From the NCBI GenBank assembly GCA_907164885.2, contig OU015490.1, positions 11,275,466 through 11,339,465 of the forward strand: 64,000 nt of DNA. Direction: 5' to 3'. Under the pieces are notes generated by a model. That model was not told the DNA's origin. It did not search any database and saw only the letters and a list, made by a program, of their open reading frames with translations. Source of the DNA: Dolomedes plantarius (Eukaryota; Arthropoda; Arachnida; Araneae; Dolomedidae). This document shows, piece after piece, positions 62,995 through 64,000 of the stretch. Made by a program: the position numbers and the translations under genes. How positions within the stretch are numbered: the stretch's first letter is position 1; each line of letters opens with the position of its first letter.

Positions 62995-64000
62995 GGAAAC
63001 TAATGAAATTTAAATGTTGATAAGCATTTCAGAATTTGTTAACTGATTTTTCAGTTCCCCGAAGTTCTATATTTGGAACTACAGTCAAAATACATAATCC
63101 ACTAATAATGCATTAACATTTGGAAATTGATTACTAATTTCGAATTCTTGATAAAAGATAGATTTTATACATATTTATCAATCAGTATCCTAACTTCATA
63201 ATTCCATTGATAAATATTCATAAAGTTGGTTTGGATTGCCAAACATTTTAATTTTTGTTTCAAATGTAGATAGCAATATTTATTATCTACAATCATAATT
63301 TTTAAAACCATTTTTGATTCTTTTAATATTAAACATTTAATTTTATTTATCTAGCAAAATAATTTCTTTAAAAGCATTTGTCTGTTATGTTTTAAAAATT
63401 TTTAGTTAATAAATATTCTATATATTAAACTTCCTTTGAGAAGATTGGTATTACATCAACGTCAAATTTTATGACCAGCATCTCGTCTTGTCAAAATGTT
63501 ATGAGTTACTTATTCTTTCATGGTTGCTCTCAGATAGTATGTTAAAAGTCTTGTATTAAAAATCATGTCAAAATAAAGGTGTCCAAGTGCGTTAACATTT
63601 ATGTCAAATTAGGTCTAAAGTGGCTCGACATTTACTGAAGCTGGTGCAACAATAGAAAACAGAATGTTTTAAACTGACTATTACGAAATTTAAAACAATT
63701 TTTACTTTCGTTATTTTCAAACGTCAAAAGGAAATTTCTTCTGTAATGAATAAATAACAATTCATTTTATTTAAATAGTGTAATACTTAAAAATGTAATG
63801 TATATTATGTGTTTATTTATAATTTTATCAGTCAAGTACGTACAATAGCATACTTTTATTTTACTCCTCTACATTTTTACATGAAATTGATTTAACCTTC
63901 ATTTTATACCTAAATATAAATTTATATGTAAAAATCACATTTAGTTTCAATGTTTAAAATTCATTCAAACATATTAAGCAATATTAAAAAAAAATTTATA
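62995..64000. other. unannotated AT-rich DNA
   Basis: No gene or repeat boundary seen. Confidence 0.5.

Overview
This is AT-rich animal nuclear DNA, most likely from a spider or a close arthropod relative. That placement is an inference from a Jockey-like LINE tail typical of spider genomes, several tRNA-derived SINE families, abundant (TA)n/(CA)n microsatellites and many Tc1/mariner, pogo/Tigger, piggyBac and Mutator-like fossils. I find no convincing host protein-coding gene, rRNA, functional tRNA or CRISPR. Almost every recognisable reading frame is a broken transposase or retroelement protein, so the window reads as an intergenic or intronic graveyard of mobile elements.

Layout. 0-5 kb: a composite microsatellite, an internally deleted Tc1 element (886-1672) and two LINE tails (2797-4105). 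5-17 kb: SINE copies, a long TA array, a pair of ~450-bp inverted repeats (7838-8290 and 11445-11885), a TTAA-flanked MITE (12989-13712) and a foldback around 17.1 kb. 18.1-25.0 kb: the most interesting locus. A Mutator-like transposase pseudogene on the minus strand is split by two insertions. One is a 3.5-kb element with ~700-bp terminal inverted repeats and a perfect 8-bp target duplication (CTATTATA); removing it restores the reading frame of the host transposase. It carries a broken member of the widespread 'Tesmin/TSO1-like CXC' protein family, with PIN/XPG-like motifs and a Cys-rich tail. 25.3-28.9 kb: one palindromic (CA)(TA)(TG) microsatellite that appears to hold three insertions (an LTR-like block, a pogo/Tigger transposon and a second LTR-like block). 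29.4-32.3 kb: a DNA transposon relic and a hAT-type MITE with a perfect 8-bp duplication. 35.5-45.8 kb: a SINE, a Helitron end, a Tc1 element and a 6.9-kb Ty3/gypsy retrotransposon with both LTRs, the last three embedded in TA arrays. 46.6-51.5 kb: Tc1 fragments, an unclassified element with an 8-bp duplication (47549-48703), a SINE and a nested Tc1-derived MITE. 51.6-59.1 kb: a ~1.1-kb tandem repeat into which TTAA-specific elements inserted, including a second Mutator-like transposase; one unit preserves an empty site for a MITE. 59.5-64 kb: a SINE, a hairpin MITE and an internally deleted piggyBac.

The genes do not form a working pathway. Their relations are those of nested insertion, and several junctions allow the order of events to be read directly.
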